Positions 8,689-17,826 of a stretch of 64,000 bases of DNA are shown here, one piece after another. Made by a program: the position numbers and the translations under genes. The DNA is from Ferroplasma acidarmanus Fer1. GTDB lineage: Archaea > Thermoplasmatota > Thermoplasmata > Thermoplasmatales > Thermoplasmataceae. A model generated the notes under the pieces. It was not told where the DNA came from. It saw only the letters and a list, made by a program, of their open reading frames with translations, and did no database searches. Where the stretch lies: the NCBI RefSeq assembly GCF_000152265.2, contig NC_021592.1, positions 1,798,001 to 1,862,000 of the forward strand. The letters are read 5' to 3'. The first letter of the stretch is position 1. Every line of letters starts with the position of its first letter.

Positions 8689-9903
8689 TCAGGTTTTTGT
8701 TCCCCTTGCAATGTATGTATTTCCAGATTTATTGTAGCTTATTGCAAATATTACAATGACAATCGCAGAGAATACGCCAAATATAGCTATGAGAGACCAT
8801 GTTGCCAGCCCGTTATAATGGAATGTATACATTATATATGTTCCCATGGATGGCCCGAATGCCCGCCCTATGGAATTTACCATTGAGTTAAATCCCATAT
8901 ACCTTCCTGTTTTTCCAGGAGGAGACATTTTTGATATAACAGTATTAATTGTAGGTGTAGTCAGGTTTTCTCCCATTGTTATAATAACCATATCAAACAT
9001 TAACCCGTATAAATTGGTTGAAAATGCTATTATAAAATAACCTAGGGCATAAAAAAGTGCCCCGGCTATGAAGGTAATGAGATCCCCGAAACGGGCAAAT
9101 AGCTGAATTAAGGGATACTGGCCGATAACCACAACCAATCCGTTAATCGCGTAAATATAGCCAAGGTCTGCAACGTTAATTTTTATTGCAATCTCGCTGT
9201 ACAATGGAAGTGAGACCGAAAACTGTGAGGAAAGCAGTATTATGAAGAAAGTTGCAATACTGAAAATAAACAGGTATTTATCATACACAAGAAACGGGTT
9301 TCTCGTTCCTTTTCCTGTTTTAAGCACATTCTGTTTCTTTACAAAAAGAATTATTATAGTCTGCAGGATGCTTGCCACAACTAAAGCATAAAATATGTAA
9401 ATAATGCCTGTAGAATAAATAAAAGAACCCATCAACGGCCCGACAGCCCATCCCACATTGGACAGTATCCTGTATATTGAATAACCGCCTTCCCTGCTTT
9501 CCGGGTTAGTTACATCTGCAATAAGGGCACTGGCCGAAGGGTAAACAAGAGACCCTGAAAATGATGAGAATATAAATAATATAATGGTTAAAGTATAGAT
9601 GTGGAACAGAAATGTTAGGGCAATGGAAAGGTAAATAAAAATACCGGAAATGCTTCCAAGCATAAGTGTAAATTTTCTGCCCTTCAGATCTGCCAGATAC
9701 CCTCCCAGGATACTGAATACCATTGACATCAGTGAAAGAAGTGTAAATATGATTCCCACAATGTAAACAGCTAGATGGATATACAGGCTCAGGAAGATGG
9801 CCATAAAAGGCCATGAAGCACCCATGCCCAGGGATCGCATCATAGAAGAAAGGCTTACTATGACTACCTGCCTGTTGCGTATATCTGATGAAAATGAAAC
9901 CAT
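8689..9903 (-). CDS. MFS transporter (12-TM)
   Basis: This 404-aa integral membrane protein has about 12 hydrophobic segments. The MFS loop GGYLADLKGRKFTLMLG follows TM2, and PSASALIADVTNPESREGGYS follows TM4. It is related to the partial transporter at 63038-64000; both carry a FGDLITFIAG- or FGYIKSFSVG-like loop in the second half and an NRSKISPxxKxG-type segment. Substrate cannot be inferred. It converges on the APC gene at 7154-8569 across a 119-nt gap. Confidence 0.8.
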   Translation of the reverse strand: MVSFSSDIRNRQVVIVSLSSMMRSLGMGASWPFMAIFLSLYIHLAVYIVGIIFTLLSLMSMVFSILGGYLADLKGRKFTLMLGSISGIFIYLSIALTFLFHIYTLTIILFIFSSFSGSLVYPSASALIADVTNPESREGGYSIYRILSNVGWAVGPLMGSFIYSTGIIYIFYALVVASILQTIIILFVKKQNVLKTGKGTRNPFLVYDKYLFIFSIATFFIILLSSQFSVSLPLYSEIAIKINVADLGYIYAINGLVVVIGQYPLIQLFARFGDLITFIAGALFYALGYFIIAFSTNLYGLMFDMVIITMGENLTTPTINTVISKMSPPGKTGRYMGFNSMVNSIGRAFGPSMGTYIMYTFHYNGLATWSLIAIFGVFSAIVIVIFAISYNKSGNTYIARGTKT

Positions 9904-9980
9904 TCCGTGACATTACTAAATATTATAATAATATTATTCCAGGCACGTTAAGGTAATCATGGACTATAGTATAATATGCG

Positions 9981-10017
9981 GTGAACTACCTCATGGCAAA
10001 TCATAGAGGCTTCCTGG
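9981..10017 (-). mobile_element. Relic of a tnpB (IS200/IS605-type) right end
   Basis: This matches the right terminus of the intact tnpB elements, including the terminal GTTCAC (read on the minus strand), the GAGG and CCTC hairpin arms and CCAGGAAG. The first 15 bases are identical to element C at 56114-56128, then a few changes occur in the hairpin loop. The rest of the element is missing. It is either a deletion remnant or a tiny non-autonomous derivative; a degenerate left end near 10060-10090 is possible but weak. Confidence 0.6.
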
Positions 10018-10250
10018 TATAAGGTTAAACAGAATGTGGAAAACAAGTCCAGCAGCTATAAGGCTTTATCAGGAAATAAAAGGCAGGGTGTAAGGTTAGA
10101 TTATAAATTATTTCATTAAATGATAGAACTTTTCAAACAATAACCTCACAACATTGTCCATAATAAAACGTTTCGCCTCAACATTTCACCGAGGCCGGAG
10201 TTTATATTATGAATAATACTATTGCCAACATATGTCTGGCAGTTACAGGG

Positions 10251-10265
10251 AAAATATTATATTAT
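10251..10265 (+). promoter_or_regulatory. TATA box of APC permease
   Basis: AAAATATTATATTATG is centred 26 nt before the ATG at 10284. This supports a leaderless start there rather than at the upstream in-frame ATG at 10209. Confidence 0.55.
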
Positions 10266-10283
10266 GTTTTTCCATACTTTCAA

Positions 10284-12008
10284 ATGCGCGATACTGATAG
10301 CCTGCATTCAGGTTCTATATCCAATGATAAAAAATTAAAGAAAGTGCTTACTTCATGGGATTTATATTTCTTAAGCCTTGGCGCTATAATTGGATCAGGA
10401 TGGCTCTTTGCCGAATCAGCAGCTGCTGGCACAGCTGGCCCTGCTGCTATACTGTCCTGGATAATAGGGGGTGCTATAGTCCTGGTTCTGGTACTTGTAT
10501 ATGCCGAAATAGGTGCAATGATACCCAGAAGTGGATTTATAACAAGATACGGGCATTATTCCCATGGAGGCATTGCAGGGCTTTTTTTTGGATGGGGATA
10601 TTTTGCGGCAAGGGTTGCAGCACCCGCCCTGGAAGCTGAAGCCGCTATAACATATGCCGGATCATATATAACAAAACCAGCACTCATATACTACGCAAAA
10701 AATCCACTTGACCCCTCGTCAAGTGTTACCCTATTATCAGGCTACGGCATTCTTATTGCAGCTGCACTGATAGCGGGTTTTTATTTTCTGAACTATTTTG
10801 GCGTAAAGTTAATGGGGAAGACAAACCAGGGCATCACCTGGTGGAAACTCATCATTCCATCAATTACCATAATACTGATGGTTTTCCTGTTATTCCATGC
10901 AGGGAACTTTAACAATCCTGCATTAGGTGGATTTCTTCCACATAACAATATTTCATTAGTGTTTGAAGCCATATCAACTGATGGGATAGTCTTTTCATAT
11001 TTAGGATTCAGGCATACATTGAATTTTGCAGGGGAGGCAAAAAATCCACAGAGGGACATACCGAGGGCATTAATTTATGCTATGCTGACATCTATAGTAG
11101 TTTATGTGCTGCTACAGTTTGCCTTCATTTCCGCCATCAACCCATCACTGTTAACTGCATCAGGTGGGTGGCTGGGGCTTTCGTCAGCTTCTGCCGGAAC
11201 ATACGCAAAAAGCATTGATAGCGCTCCTTTTGCATTCCTGGCAAAATCCTCCAGCCTAGCCATTCTGGCTGTGTTAACATACCTTCTCTATGCAGATGCA
11301 TATATATCACCTGCCGGAACACTTAATATTGCAGCAGGGACCGCTACCCGATCTCTGTATGGCCTGGCAGAAATTGGATATTTTCCCCGTACGTTTGGAA
11401 AGGTAAGCAAAAGGACAGGGGTTCCAGTATTTTCATTATTAATAAGCCTTGTTCTGGGTTTAATTTTCCTGGTGCCATTGCCAAGCTGGTATGTGGTTGT
11501 TGGCCTTGTTTCCGGTGTGGCAGGCTTTACTTATATACTGGGTGGTTCAACATTAATGGTACTGAGGCGAGAGGCATCTGATCTGAAGAGGCCATTTAAA
11601 CTGCCATACGCACGTATCCTCTCACCTGTTGCTTTTATAGGTGCTTCCCTGATAGTCTACTGGACCGGGTGGCCAACCGTTGCGTATATCGCTATAATAT
11701 TATTTGCCGGCTTCGCTGTTTATCTGGTATTCCTTGCATTTCATCATGTTGACAATATATTCACAAAGGAAAATATACAAGGCGGATACTGGGTGCCACT
11801 TTTAATAATTGCATTAACTATTCTCTCATACCTTGGTGAATCCAACTTTGGAGGAATAAATCTGTTTCCATTTCCATATGATTTCCTTGTAGTAATGGTG
11901 GTATCCCTGATATTTTACTTCCTTTCTGTAAAATCAGGATTCAGGACATCTGAAATTACCGATATGATCGAATCTGGAGAACAGTATATTGATGAATACG
12001 CTGAATAG
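10284..12008 (+). CDS. APC-superfamily amino acid permease
   Basis: This permease of about 574 aa has a classical APC first helix (LSLGAIIGSGWLFAESAAAG). It continues with YAEIGAMIPRSG, FGWGYFAARVAAPALEAEA and the conserved FSYLGFRHTLNFAGEAKNPQ in the middle. At ~575 residues it is longer than the other three permeases here, with two extra hydrophobic segments at the C-terminus before an acidic tail (DMIESGEQYIDEYAE). The ATG at 10284 is chosen by TATA spacing; the frame is open from 10209. It is 48 nt from the next permease on the same strand. Substrate unknown. Confidence 0.82.
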   Translation: MRDTDSLHSGSISNDKKLKKVLTSWDLYFLSLGAIIGSGWLFAESAAAGTAGPAAILSWIIGGAIVLVLVLVYAEIGAMIPRSGFITRYGHYSHGGIAGLFFGWGYFAARVAAPALEAEAAITYAGSYITKPALIYYAKNPLDPSSSVTLLSGYGILIAAALIAGFYFLNYFGVKLMGKTNQGITWWKLIIPSITIILMVFLLFHAGNFNNPALGGFLPHNNISLVFEAISTDGIVFSYLGFRHTLNFAGEAKNPQRDIPRALIYAMLTSIVVYVLLQFAFISAINPSLLTASGGWLGLSSASAGTYAKSIDSAPFAFLAKSSSLAILAVLTYLLYADAYISPAGTLNIAAGTATRSLYGLAEIGYFPRTFGKVSKRTGVPVFSLLISLVLGLIFLVPLPSWYVVVGLVSGVAGFTYILGGSTLMVLRREASDLKRPFKLPYARILSPVAFIGASLIVYWTGWPTVAYIAIILFAGFAVYLVFLAFHHVDNIFTKENIQGGYWVPLLIIALTILSYLGESNFGGINLFPFPYDFLVVMVVSLIFYFLSVKSGFRTSEITDMIESGEQYIDEYAE

Positions 12009-12056
12009 AAATGTAATTTTCAGAAAGCCTTAAATTAATAATAAAATACGGGATTC

Positions 12057-13490
12057 ATGGAAAGAATTTCTGAAGGCAGAACCCTGAAAAAGGGGGCGGC
12101 TGGATTTTACTCGTTGCTCGGGCAATCCATCGCTATGATTTCTCCGCTCGGTGCAGTGGCAGCCACAATGACAGGTGCAGCCGAATTCGCGAAGGGTTCA
12201 TTGCCACTTGCTTATATAATTTCTATTTTTGGTGTTTTAATATGGATTAATACACCCTACCAGTTCTCAAAAAAGATAAACGGCGCAGGCGGGTTTTATA
12301 CATTTAACTCCCAGGGTGCAAGCCCAACTTATGGTTTAATAATAGGTTATATGATGTGGTTCAGTTATTTTATGGTCATAACAAACGCCATACTATTTAC
12401 ATCCGGGGTGTTTATACCCGGAACCATATCCTACTTCCTGCATTTTAACATAGGGTCATATACCTGGATTCCAATTATGACAGCATTTATAGTAATATTG
12501 ACTGTAATTGCCTATCTTGGAATAAAGCCATCACTGGCATATAGCTTTACAGCATCCGTTATAGAAATAGCCCTGCTTGTTATTACATCGGTGGTTATAA
12601 TTGTAGCACTGGGTTCAAAAAACACATATGTACCATTTACCGCGGGGCCTGCAGATGGCTTTGCCGCAGTAGCAGTGGGAATGGTGCTTGCAATATTTTC
12701 CATGTCAGGCTCATCTGCAGTCGTAACACTGGGCGAAGAGGCACAGCAGCCAAGGAAAAATATCAAAAAGGCATTGCTGATCAGTTTCATTATTACCGGG
12801 GTTGTATTTGTTCTTACTTCATATGCGCTTACCGTTGGATGGGGTGTATCGAAGATGTCCACCTTCTTTACATCCAGCGTACCCGGGCTCATCGTGTCAG
12901 ATAAATATCTGGGGCTGCCATTTACCATAGTGCTCTTCGTATTTATCATAAATAGTTTATTTGCCGGTTCCCTTGCACCATTAAACACAAGTTCAAGGAT
13001 GATATTTTCCATGAGCCGGGACGGCCTTGGCCCTTCCATGTTTTCTAAAGTGCATCCTGTACACAAAACTCCATATATAGCAATAATAACAATGGCCGGG
13101 GTAGCCTATGTAGTGTCTCTGGCAGCGGGATTGCTTATTGGCCCGGAAGACGGTTTCCTTTATCTTGTTACCGCATCATCTGCAGCACTTTTCGTAGGCC
13201 ATATACTGAGCAATTTCGGCCTTGGCGTGACCTATAAAAAATTAAAGGAATTTAAAATACTAACACATGCTGTGATTCCGGCTATTGCAACGGTAATACT
13301 TGCAATTGCAATGTTTTACAGCTTCGTGCCTCCGGCATACCCTGTTGACTATTCCATAATAACTGCGGTGGTATTCATAATTATTTCAGCAATAGCCATA
13401 GTCATCTACGCAATTAAACATCCGGAAGCAATAAAGAGAGCAGGGTCTACAGATATGGAAGTACAGAATGATATATACAGGGAAAAATAA
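12057..13490 (+). CDS. APC-superfamily amino acid permease
   Basis: This 477-aa permease with about 12 membrane segments is a paralogue of the one at 7154-8569. Shared blocks are TPYQFSKKINGAGGFYTFNS and the middle motif VVTLGEEAQQPRKNIKKALL, where the conserved GEE precedes helix 6. The start at 12057 follows an AT-rich box by about 23 nt. It stands in tandem with the permease at 10284 and converges with the transposase-like gene at 13504. Substrate unknown. Confidence 0.85.
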   Translation: MERISEGRTLKKGAAGFYSLLGQSIAMISPLGAVAATMTGAAEFAKGSLPLAYIISIFGVLIWINTPYQFSKKINGAGGFYTFNSQGASPTYGLIIGYMMWFSYFMVITNAILFTSGVFIPGTISYFLHFNIGSYTWIPIMTAFIVILTVIAYLGIKPSLAYSFTASVIEIALLVITSVVIIVALGSKNTYVPFTAGPADGFAAVAVGMVLAIFSMSGSSAVVTLGEEAQQPRKNIKKALLISFIITGVVFVLTSYALTVGWGVSKMSTFFTSSVPGLIVSDKYLGLPFTIVLFVFIINSLFAGSLAPLNTSSRMIFSMSRDGLGPSMFSKVHPVHKTPYIAIITMAGVAYVVSLAAGLLIGPEDGFLYLVTASSAALFVGHILSNFGLGVTYKKLKEFKILTHAVIPAIATVILAIAMFYSFVPPAYPVDYSIITAVVFIIISAIAIVIYAIKHPEAIKRAGSTDMEVQNDIYREK

Positions 13491-13503
13491 ACTCATATAA
13501 TAT

Positions 13504-14850
13504 TTACTTTTTATTATTTAACTCACTGAACAGGTCCTTAGAAAATATTTTATCAGCAATACCGCCACCAACTGAATTCAAATCGGACATTATTGATTTT
13601 CCTATGCGGGGCAGGTACAGTTCACCCTTTACAAGATACATATTTATCGTGGACAGTTCGATCATAAGTGAATCCACCAGTTTGTGCCTCCCGGGATTTG
13701 GAATAATAGTATTCCTGTACAGTGACATATAGAATTTCATGGCAATAATGTTAAAAAGTACATATCCATCCAGTTCCATTTTACCTGATATCATCTTTCT
13801 GTCTGAATCCAGGCGGTATTTAGAACTTGATATGGATGAATACATGAATCTTTTAATATTAATTGCCTGGTACACCAATCCCTGGTCTATATCCATATTG
13901 GACAGTGCAACCATAATAGAGCTGTTGCCGGATACTTTGATGGACTCACTTTCCCCGTGATATGCATCATCCATGATAAAATAATGAAGGTTGCCCATGC
14001 TGATTCTGTAATAATAAATTGACCTGTTCAAAAGCGAATTAAAAGACCTTCTTAGCATTGTTTTCCCTGACGGGTCTACCTTATCCAGAAATTTTTTTGT
14101 TTCATCCGGCGAAAGTTCCACAATAAAAAATTTATTTTCCCGTATTAAAAGGTTAATGTCCTTTTTAGTAGAATGTAAGGAGTCCAGTATAAGAACCCCG
14201 TCATATTTTGCGGCTTCTTCAGTCCTTGAAATAAATCTGGAAAGCATATACTCGGACCCAGTAAAATATTCCACATTCAGTATCCGCATCTGGGCAGGCT
14301 CAAAAACTATGTCCAGTGTGATGTTATCACGTGCATATCTGCTTTTTCCATTAAATGCGTATACAGGTATTACTATTTCAACGTGCATTATTAATGAACT
14401 ATCGTCATATTCCTCAAGATTCTCAAATGCAAGTTTGTTATATGCCAGATACCTTAGCATTGAGGTAATATTTTTTGGTTCAAGTTTCAATTTTGGCCAG
14501 TAATGGTAGAGTATGGTTTTTCTGTAGTATCCCTTTACATATTCAAGTGGAATGCGCCCTACTATTGTTATCAAGGCAGATGTAATAATTTCTTTCCAGT
14601 ATTTATCGTAATTTTCCGATATTTTTTTAATTAAGTTATAGTTCATTGAAACCAGAAATGCCACATCACCGTACTGGTATGACCTGTCGGGGAGGTTCAC
14701 CTTTCTTATGATCTCATTATTTCCATTTACTTTACCGATATACTTGCTTATTTTTATCTCTTTTTTATTTTCCCTGTCCCAGAGGTTAACTGTACTGTAA
14801 GCGTAATTCTGGCCCTTGATTTTTTTAATTTCCAGATGCTCTGTGGCCAT
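13504..14850 (-). CDS. IS4/IS1634-like transposase homologue, possibly domesticated
   Basis: This 448-aa protein begins like IS1634-type transposases (KKIKGQNYAYSTVNLWDRENK, then SKYIGK). It has candidate catalytic Asp residues in NITLDIVFE and GVLILDSLHSTKKD and a late acidic MELDGYVLFNIIAM block where the DDE Glu is expected. The reading frame is intact. A TATA-like AATATTTATTAG lies about 27 nt upstream, as for normal host genes. No terminal inverted repeats or target duplication are visible, so it may be a stationary or domesticated descendant. The assignment rests on pattern similarity and the catalytic triad is not certain. Confidence 0.55.
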   Translation of the reverse strand: MATEHLEIKKIKGQNYAYSTVNLWDRENKKEIKISKYIGKVNGNNEIIRKVNLPDRSYQYGDVAFLVSMNYNLIKKISENYDKYWKEIITSALITIVGRIPLEYVKGYYRKTILYHYWPKLKLEPKNITSMLRYLAYNKLAFENLEEYDDSSLIMHVEIVIPVYAFNGKSRYARDNITLDIVFEPAQMRILNVEYFTGSEYMLSRFISRTEEAAKYDGVLILDSLHSTKKDINLLIRENKFFIVELSPDETKKFLDKVDPSGKTMLRRSFNSLLNRSIYYYRISMGNLHYFIMDDAYHGESESIKVSGNSSIMVALSNMDIDQGLVYQAINIKRFMYSSISSSKYRLDSDRKMISGKMELDGYVLFNIIAMKFYMSLYRNTIIPNPGRHKLVDSLMIELSTINMYLVKGELYLPRIGKSIMSDLNSVGGGIADKIFSKDLFSELNNKK

Positions 14851-15567
14851 AAACTAATATATAGAATACACTAATAAATATTATTGAAAAAAACAATAGA
14901 AATATTGCCGGGGAACATAGTTAACTAAGAGGAAATCAATTAGATAATGGTAAGTATAGCATTAAAAATGATACTGGTGGGAGTTCCGGAATAATTGCAT
15001 AGAGCTAACAACATTTATGTGTTCTGTTTGACCGGTCAGGTAATAAATAATATGGGGGTTCTCAAAATCCTTTATTTTACAAATCATTCTACCAGAAAGA
15101 AAGCCACTGAGTTTAAGATGTGGATGGATTTCTGGAAATAAAGAAATAAATGGAAATAATTTATATATTAAATTGATATAATAAAATTAATAGAAGAAAG
15201 TATGATAGAAGAAAAGAGAAACAAAATTAAAAATTCCTTAAGAATAACAAGAGAAAGAAGAAAAACACAGGATGTAATAATACTTAAACTAAAAATAGAC
15301 AATGATAAATTAAATAATAATACTATAAAGGCATTAAACACAATCTTTTTAGAAGCTAAATGGCTATATAATTATGTTATAAACAAAGAATTCAACAATG
15401 ATATTTTTAATATAGACCCTAAAATAAAGAATGTAAATGTATATGTAAAAGACCATTATGAAACAAGGAAATTAAATTATTTATCATCACAGATGAAGGA
15501 GGAAATTATTAACAGGGCAATGGACAATATAAGAGGCCTCCATAAATTAAAAGAGAATGGCTTTAAA

Positions 15568-15582
15568 GTTGGAAAATTGAAA
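15568..15582. repeat. Target-site duplication of nested IS, left copy
   Basis: GTTGGAAAATTGAAA occurs here and again at 16565-16579, directly flanking the nested element. Fifteen base pairs is within the range reported for IS481-type elements. Confidence 0.9.
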
Positions 15583-16564
15583 TATATTGTCCCGTAAATA
15601 TTTCCTATATATACCCTCTAAAAATATAATAAAAGAATATAAGCCCAGAATGAAGTTAAATGAGAAAAAAATAAAATATATAATAAGGGAGAAAAATAAG
15701 AGAAGATCATCTACAGAAATAGCTAAGGAAATGAAAATAACAACAAGGTATGTAAATTACATATACAAAAAATACAGGGATAATGGAGAATATACAATAG
15801 GTAAAAGGAAACATAGGGAATTAAACAGCAAGGATATAGAAATAGTTAAAAAAATAAGATATGAATACCCTATGTCAGGACCTGAAAGAATAAGGAAATA
15901 CCTTAAAAGAAAGGGGATAATAATAGCTAAAAACAATATATACAGAATACTGTTATTATTAAATATGGTTGATAACAGCAATAATAAGAAGAAACAGAGA
16001 AAATATATAAAATATGAGAGGAAACATAGCAACTCACTATGGCATATGGACTGGACTAAATACAGTGACAGTGAGAAGTTAATAATAATAGAAGATGATG
16101 CTTCAAGGTTCATAGTAGGAATGGGAATATACGGTGAGGAAACAATAGATAATACAATAGAAGCACTGGAAATAGCAATAAACACTTACGGTAAGCCTGA
16201 AGAGATATTAACAGACCATGGAACACAGTTCTTTTCAAATGGTAAGAATGGAATACCTGGAGATCACAATAAGTTCCAGGAATACTTAGATAACAGTAAT
16301 ATAAAACACATACTTGGAAGGGTAAAACACCCTGAAACAAATGGAAAACTGGAGAGATTAAACTATACCATAAAACGTTTAAGGCCATATTTCAGTACCT
16401 GGGAAGAGGTAGTATACCATTACAACTATGAAAGGATGCATGACTCACTGTCAGATGGTGATAATATAGTTACACCAGCAATGGCATATAAAAATAAAAT
16501 GGTGGTAAAATGAAAAAATATAAATTCATACAGTATATAAAGGAAATAATAATGGGACAGTACA
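15583..16564 (+). mobile_element. IS481-like insertion sequence nested in tnpB
   Basis: This 982-bp element has imperfect terminal inverted repeats. The left end reads TATATTGTCCCGTAAAT and the reverse complement of the right end reads TGTACTGTCCCATTATT; both go on to TATTTCC. It is bounded by a perfect 15-bp duplication and encodes one rve-type transposase. Excision restores the TnpB reading frame. Confidence 0.9.
15650..16513 (+). CDS. IS481-like DDE (rve) transposase
   Basis: This integrase-type transposase of about 287 aa starts at the ATG at 15650. The upstream in-frame TTG at 15587 lies inside the terminal repeat and is not favoured. An N-terminal helix-turn-helix (residues ~10-60: STEIAKEMKITTRYVNYIYK) and a second HTH region (YPMSGPERIRKYLKRKG) precede the catalytic core. 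The DDE residues lie in WHMDWTKY, LTDHGTQFF and ETNGKLERLN. The frame is intact, so this element may still be active. Confidence 0.88.
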   Translation: MKLNEKKIKYIIREKNKRRSSTEIAKEMKITTRYVNYIYKKYRDNGEYTIGKRKHRELNSKDIEIVKKIRYEYPMSGPERIRKYLKRKGIIIAKNNIYRILLLLNMVDNSNNKKKQRKYIKYERKHSNSLWHMDWTKYSDSEKLIIIEDDASRFIVGMGIYGEETIDNTIEALEIAINTYGKPEEILTDHGTQFFSNGKNGIPGDHNKFQEYLDNSNIKHILGRVKHPETNGKLERLNYTIKRLRPYFSTWEEVVYHYNYERMHDSLSDGDNIVTPAMAYKNKMVVK

Positions 16565-16579
16565 GTTGGAAAATTGAAA
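16565..16579. repeat. Target-site duplication of nested IS, right copy
   Basis: This is the second copy of GTTGGAAAATTGAAA, followed at once by the resumed tnpB coding sequence. Confidence 0.9.
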
Positions 16580-17499
16580 TTTAAATCATTTATAACATCA
16601 ATACCATTGAATCAATATACTATAACATATAAAATAATAAACAATAATTATATTAAAATACAGAATATAAAGCAGTTGTTAAAAGTAAATGGCCTGGATA
16701 ACTTAGAATGCTATTATGAACCGGCAAGTGCATTGTTAATCAATAATAACAATAATTATTATATCAACATAACAGCGTATAAAAATAAATACATTTTAGA
16801 AAAACCTGTCAATAATCAAAAAATAATATCATTTGACTTAGGAATAAAGAACCAGTTGACATGCTCTAATGGATCAATATTAAACTATAATATACCAAAA
16901 TCCAAAAAAGAAATAAGATTGCAGAGGTCATTGTCAAGGAAAGCCAGATATGCAGAAGGAACTAAAAAACTAAGTAGAGGGCAATCCAGGAATTATTATA
17001 AAAACAAAAATAAATTAAACAAAGAACAGAATAAGACAATGAACAGAAGAAAAGACACTATTAACAAAATAACCCATTATCTAACATCCAATTATGATAT
17101 AGTAATAACACAGAATGACAATATAAGAGGATGGAAGCATCTCTTTGGCAGGAAAATAGAATCTACAGGTATAGGTGGAATAATCGATGCACTTAAACAT
17201 AAGGCATCAACACTTATATTACTGGATAAATTTATTCCTACCACAAAGGAATGTTCTAATTGCCATAATAAATATGATATAAAATTAGATGAAAGGATAT
17301 ATCAATGCCATAACTGTGGTTTTATAATAGATAGGGATTATAATTCTGCATTAAATGATATGTATTATGGAATTAAAAAATTAAATGAATTATTAAAAAT
17401 TAAAAATAAAAAATTAAATAATTATTTTAAGAAATATAATATAAATTTAAATGTACCTATGGAGCGTAGGGAATTAACGCCTGTGGAGATTATTGCCTC

Positions 17500-17591
17500 T
17501 GGCTTTGAAGGGCTTAATATAAGCCCATATGTGAAGTTAAGCATGGTCAGTGAAGCAGGAAGCCTCTATGCTTTAGCATGAGGTAGCTCAC
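17500..17591 (+). ncRNA. Predicted reRNA (omega-RNA) scaffold of element A
   Basis: In characterised IS200/IS605 elements the guide RNA is transcribed from the tnpB 3' end through the right end, and the guide is the flanking DNA. Here a CCTC/GAGG stem with an ATGC/GCAT inner stem (17563-17583) overlaps the tnpB stop codon, and GCTCAC ends the element. The guide would begin at 17592 with TTCCCACAGG. Predicted by structure and position only. Confidence 0.4.
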
Positions 17592-17826
17592 TTCCCACAG
17601 GTACACCTTATCACGCATTTCTACCTTGTGTTCTTATAATTTATGCTAGTTTAATAGGCAAATTAAGCTACAGGAAGAATTGATATGCAGATTCATGAAG
17701 TGATTAATTAACCTGTATATAACTAACTGAAGTTAAAGAGCCCGTAGCCTGATTGCCTGAAACATATCATATTGAATATTATCCGGTAATGGGCTATTTT
17801 TTTATAGAATCGTATAATGCAATAAG

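Larger units (their letters stand above)
9904..10283. other. Intergenic region with IS605-type relic and APC promoter
   Basis: No gene is seen here. The stretch contains the divergent promoter area of the MFS gene, a 37-bp relic of a tnpB-element right end (9981-10017), and the TATA box of the APC permease (about 10251-10265). An in-frame ATG at 10209 is not favoured as start because it precedes that TATA box. Confidence 0.55.
15202..17581 (+). pseudogene. tnpB: TnpB RNA-guided nuclease family, split by an IS481-like insertion
   Basis: The N-terminal part (15202-15582) ends in GFKVGKLK and the rest resumes at 16580 with FKSFITSIPLNQY. Removing 15583-16564 plus one copy of the 15-bp duplication restores a continuous TnpB nearly identical to element C. 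RuvC-I Asp is in SFDLGIKNQL, the zinc finger is CSNCHNKY...CHNCG, and RuvC-III Asp is in IDRDYNSALN. The RuvC-II position reads VITQNDNIRGW, with Gln instead of Glu. The 5' end differs from B and C (start MIEEKRNKIKNS). Non-functional because of the insertion. Confidence 0.9.
15081..17591 (+). mobile_element. tnpB-only IS200/IS605-type element A (interrupted)
   Basis: The left end starts directly after TTTTAC at 15080 and shares AAATC...TCTACCAGAAA...GCCACTGAGTTTA with elements B and C. The right end finishes with a hairpin and GCTCAC at 17591. A subterminal palindrome (CCAGAAA/TTTCTGG) lies at the left end. There is no tnpA. The element carries a tnpB gene split by a nested IS481-like element at 15583-16564. 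Its length without the insertion is about 1.5 kb, similar to B and C. Flanking DNA is non-coding, so the empty site cannot be tested by reading frame. Confidence 0.85.

Noticed and set aside
10209-10283. N-terminal extension of the APC permease from the ATG at 10209
   Set aside because: The extension lies upstream of and across a good TATA box centred 26 nt before the ATG at 10284, and does not resemble permease N-termini.
15029-15038. Perfect palindrome TGACCGGTCA near the left end of element A
   Set aside because: It is short and not close to a recognised start codon, so no function can be supported.
17740-17805. Possible terminator (AGCCC...GGGCT followed by a T-run)
   Set aside because: The stem is only 5 bp with a loop of more than 40 nt, so it is not convincing, and the T-run is part of the next gene's TATA region.
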